Source: Chloroflexota bacterium (GTDB taxonomy: Bacteria; Chloroflexota; Dehalococcoidia; Bin125). Taken from it: a stretch of DNA of 7,522 nucleotides. The position numbers and the translations under genes were made by a program. The stretch spans positions 1 to 7,522 of the forward strand of contig JAPPBK010000064.1 of NCBI GenBank assembly GCA_026705105.1. Reading direction: 5' to 3'. Positions 6,190 through 7,522 of the stretch are shown here, one piece after another; position 1 is the stretch's first letter; the number at the start of each line of letters is the position of its first letter. Below the pieces are notes generated by a model. It made no database searches and was not told the DNA's origin. It was given only the letters and a program-made list of their open reading frames with translations.

Positions 6190-6218
6190 TTGTTCGCTGT
6201 GGGAGGCGCGGATAGCAT
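6190..6218 (+). promoter_or_regulatory. Possible promoter of the formate dehydrogenase operon
   Basis: TTGTTC (6190-6195) and TAGCAT (6213-6218) are 17 bases apart in the 131-base gap between the SMP-30-like and fdsG-like genes. The -10 matches four of six consensus bases and the -35 three. Transcription would begin about 35 bases before the ATG at 6261. The wide gap after a closely packed pair of genes supports a new transcription unit here. The rest of the gap shows no clear terminator. Confidence 0.3.
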
Positions 6219-6260
6219 GCGGGCAGCGCCGCGCTCGGATTCGCGGGGAGGGGAGCAGGG

Positions 6261-6875
6261 ATGGAACGGTTTGCCGGTCTGCTTGAGCAACTGCCGCGCC
6301 ACCAGGGCGAGATGCTGCGGGCGCTGCACCTGGCGCAGGAAGAGTTGGGCTGGATCTCGCGCGACGCGATCCGCCTGATAGCCCGTCACCTGCGGGTGTC
6401 CGAAGCTCAGGTCTACGGACCGGCCACGTTCTACTCGGAGTTCCGCTTTTCACCGCCGCCCCGCACGCTCGTGACCTGGTGCTCGGGGCCGTCCTGCCGG
6501 GTGGTCGGCGGCGACCGCGTGCGGCGCATCTTCGAGGCCGAGTTCGGCTGCCGGCTGGGCGAGAACACCGAGGACGACGCGCTGGGGCTCTGGCTGGGCC
6601 AGTGCAACGGCACCTGCGAGCGCGCGCCGATGGTCTGGATCAACGGCCGCGTAGCCGGCCCCTTGACGATGCTGGAGACGGTCAAGCTGGCCCGGCGGCT
6701 GAAGCAGGGCGAGGATCCGATTGCCTGGCCCGAGCGGCCGATCAAGATCGCGCCGGCCACGTTCGTCGAGGCCGAGGCGACCTACGGCTCGGAGCACGGC
6801 ACATCTCACGGCACTGGGCACGACACTGGGCACGGCACCGGGCACGACGGGGTGAGCGAGGAGGCGGGCCGATGA
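6261..6875 (+). CDS. fdsG: NuoE/FdsG-type [2Fe-2S] subunit (NAD-dependent formate dehydrogenase gamma subunit-like)
   Basis: This 204-residue protein is a thioredoxin-like [2Fe-2S] subunit of the complex I 24 kDa family. It relays electrons between the FMN subunit and the catalytic subunit in complex I, bidirectional hydrogenases and soluble formate dehydrogenases. The four ligands are present in the expected pattern: Cys74-x4-Cys79 (WCSGPSCR) and Cys115-x3-Cys119 (GQCNGTCERAP). The N-terminal helical part contains the usual ELGWIS and VYGPATFYSEF segments. The core ends near residue 150; the tail to 204 is longer than usual and includes five His at 179, 183, 187, 191 and 195 in H-x3 spacing. 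GGAG (6252-6255) lies 5 bases before the ATG. Its stop overlaps the next gene's start (ATGA), so the two are translationally coupled. The partner's Cys-less N-terminal domain favours the Fds formate dehydrogenase type over complex I, hence the symbol; nuoE of complex I or a hydrogenase subunit (hoxE) is the alternative. Confidence 0.88.
   Translation: MERFAGLLEQLPRHQGEMLRALHLAQEELGWISRDAIRLIARHLRVSEAQVYGPATFYSEFRFSPPPRTLVTWCSGPSCRVVGGDRVRRIFEAEFGCRLGENTEDDALGLWLGQCNGTCERAPMVWINGRVAGPLTMLETVKLARRLKQGEDPIAWPERPIKIAPATFVEAEATYGSEHGTSHGTGHDTGHGTGHDGVSEEAGR
6795..6848 (+). repeat. 12-base tandem repeat encoding a His-rich tail
   Basis: Four 12-base units begin at 6795, 6807, 6819 and 6831, followed by a partial unit from 6843. 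The consensus is CACGGCACTGGG, and they encode HGTS, HGTG, HDTG, HGTG and HDGV in the C-terminus of the FdsG-like protein. The unit keeps the reading frame, so copy number could vary without disrupting the gene. Confidence 0.8.
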
Positions 6876-7522
6876 GCAGCATCTACGAGGAACTGCGCGA
6901 GGCGGCGGAGCTGGCGGCGGCGCCGCGCCGGTCGCCTGCGCGTCCATTGATTCGGGTCGATCTCTCGACCTCGTCGATCGCGGCCGAGGCCGACCGGCTC
7001 TGGGAGGCGCTGGAGCCGCTGGCCGCCGCCCACGACGCCGAACTGATGCGGGTGGGCACGCTGGGTCTGTCCTGGCTCGAACCGGTGGTCGAGGTGGAGC
7101 GTCCGGACTTGTCCGCAGCCGCCTCTGGCGGGGGCGCGGTCGTCTACGGTCCGGTGCGGCCGGAAGATGCGGCAGACTTCCTCACGGCGGCGCTGGGCGA
7201 CAATCCGGCCGAGGACGCGGCCGGGTGGCTGATCGGCGCGCGCACGGCGTCTGCCGGTATCGCCCCGCTCTCCGCTCACCCGTTCTGGGGCCCGCAGGAG
7301 CGGCGCCTGATGCGGGTAATGGGCGTGATCGATCCGGAGTCGCTGGACGAAGCGATCGCCGAGGGCGCCTACGAGGCGCTGGACCGCGCCGTGACGATGG
7401 AGCCGATGGCGATCTGCGACCTGGTCCTGGCCGCCGGCGTGGGCGGCCGCGGCGGCGGCGGCTTTCCGGCCGGACAGAAGTGGAAGTTCCTGCTTGGCGC
7501 GCCGGGCCCGACCAAGTACCTG
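6872..7522 (+). CDS. fdsB: NuoF/FdsB-type FMN subunit, N-terminal part (3' end cut by window)
   Basis: The frame runs open from ATG 6872 to the window end (217 residues; the complete family is usually about 500). Residues 27-107 form a thioredoxin-like N-terminal domain of the kind fused to FMN subunits in formate dehydrogenases and bidirectional hydrogenases, ending in VVEVERP and VVYGPVRPEDAADFL. From about residue 135 the NuoF core begins: HPFWGPQERRLMRVMGVIDPESLDEAIAEGAYEAL in outline, then the glycine-rich FMN/NAD loop GVGGRGGGGFPAG (189-201) with KW at 203-204, and KYL at the window edge just before the expected NADEGD region. The [4Fe-4S] ligands and most of the NADH site lie beyond the edge. 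The four cysteines that would bind a [2Fe-2S] cluster in the N-terminal domain are absent (Asp30, Ser35, Thr63, Ser67). I recall that FdsB of known formate dehydrogenases also lacks this cluster, which supports the symbol. It starts inside the stop of the upstream gene. Confidence 0.9.
   Translation, partial: MSSIYEELREAAELAAAPRRSPARPLIRVDLSTSSIAAEADRLWEALEPLAAAHDAELMRVGTLGLSWLEPVVEVERPDLSAAASGGGAVVYGPVRPEDAADFLTAALGDNPAEDAAGWLIGARTASAGIAPLSAHPFWGPQERRLMRVMGVIDPESLDEAIAEGAYEALDRAVTMEPMAICDLVLAAGVGGRGGGGFPAGQKWKFLLGAPGPTKYL

Noticed and set aside
6795..6851. The 12-base repeats as a CRISPR array or mobile element end
   Set aside because: The units are directly adjacent without spacers, keep the reading frame, and lie inside a gene.
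6450..7279. Minus-strand frames opposite the fdsG/fdsB-like genes
   Set aside because: They are antisense to genes with clear cofactor motifs and show only Arg/Pro/Ala-rich translations.

Overview
The window is a high-GC bacterial chromosome fragment. Nearly every real gene strongly prefers G or C at the third codon position. It holds nine protein-coding genes, two of them cut by the window edges, and no RNA genes, insertion sequences or CRISPR arrays that I can see. The Tat-type lipoprotein signal on a solute-binding protein, the mix of family-5 binding protein, MFE-2-like SDR, SMP-30 and Fds-type formate dehydrogenase genes, and GC-rich hairpin repeats between genes would fit Chloroflexota (Dehalococcoidia/SAR202 or Thermomicrobia-like). 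This is an impression; a high-GC actinobacterium or proteobacterium is not excluded.

Layout. Positions 3-326 (+) are the end of a small HAD-like protein. It converges on a long minus-strand gene (391-2328) for a Tat-exported family-5 ABC solute-binding lipoprotein; a GC-rich hairpin repeat lies between their 3' ends. Divergent from that gene is a 111-residue two-helix membrane protein (2465-2800), ending at a strong hairpin shared with the convergent minus-strand pair. That pair is a dienelactone hydrolase-family protein (2903-3595) and an SDR resembling the dehydrogenase domain of peroxisomal MFE-2 (3696-4643). Their gap holds three stacked hairpins, including a second copy of the first repeat. 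Divergent from the SDR are an unrecognised 130-residue protein (4777-5169) and an SMP-30/gluconolactonase-type protein (5209-6129). After 131 bases an apparent new operon starts with fdsG/nuoE-like (6261-6875) and fdsB/nuoF-like (6872 to window end) genes joined by an ATGA overlap.

How the genes may work together. The last two are the diaphorase part of a soluble NAD-dependent formate dehydrogenase or related complex, passing electrons through a [2Fe-2S] and an FMN/[4Fe-4S] subunit; a catalytic molybdenum subunit (fdsA) would be expected just past the right edge. The SDR, the dienelactone hydrolase-like protein and the SMP-30-like lactonase could form a small catabolic module for lactone or acyl-CoA substrates, but only adjacency supports this. 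The binding protein has no transporter permease genes in view.

I see no clear undescribed system. The points most worth a second look are the histidine-repeat tail on the FdsG-like subunit, the FdsB-like subunit that lacks all four thioredoxin-domain cysteines and has an altered FMN-loop motif, the inverted pair of hairpin repeats, and the unrecognised 130-residue gene.
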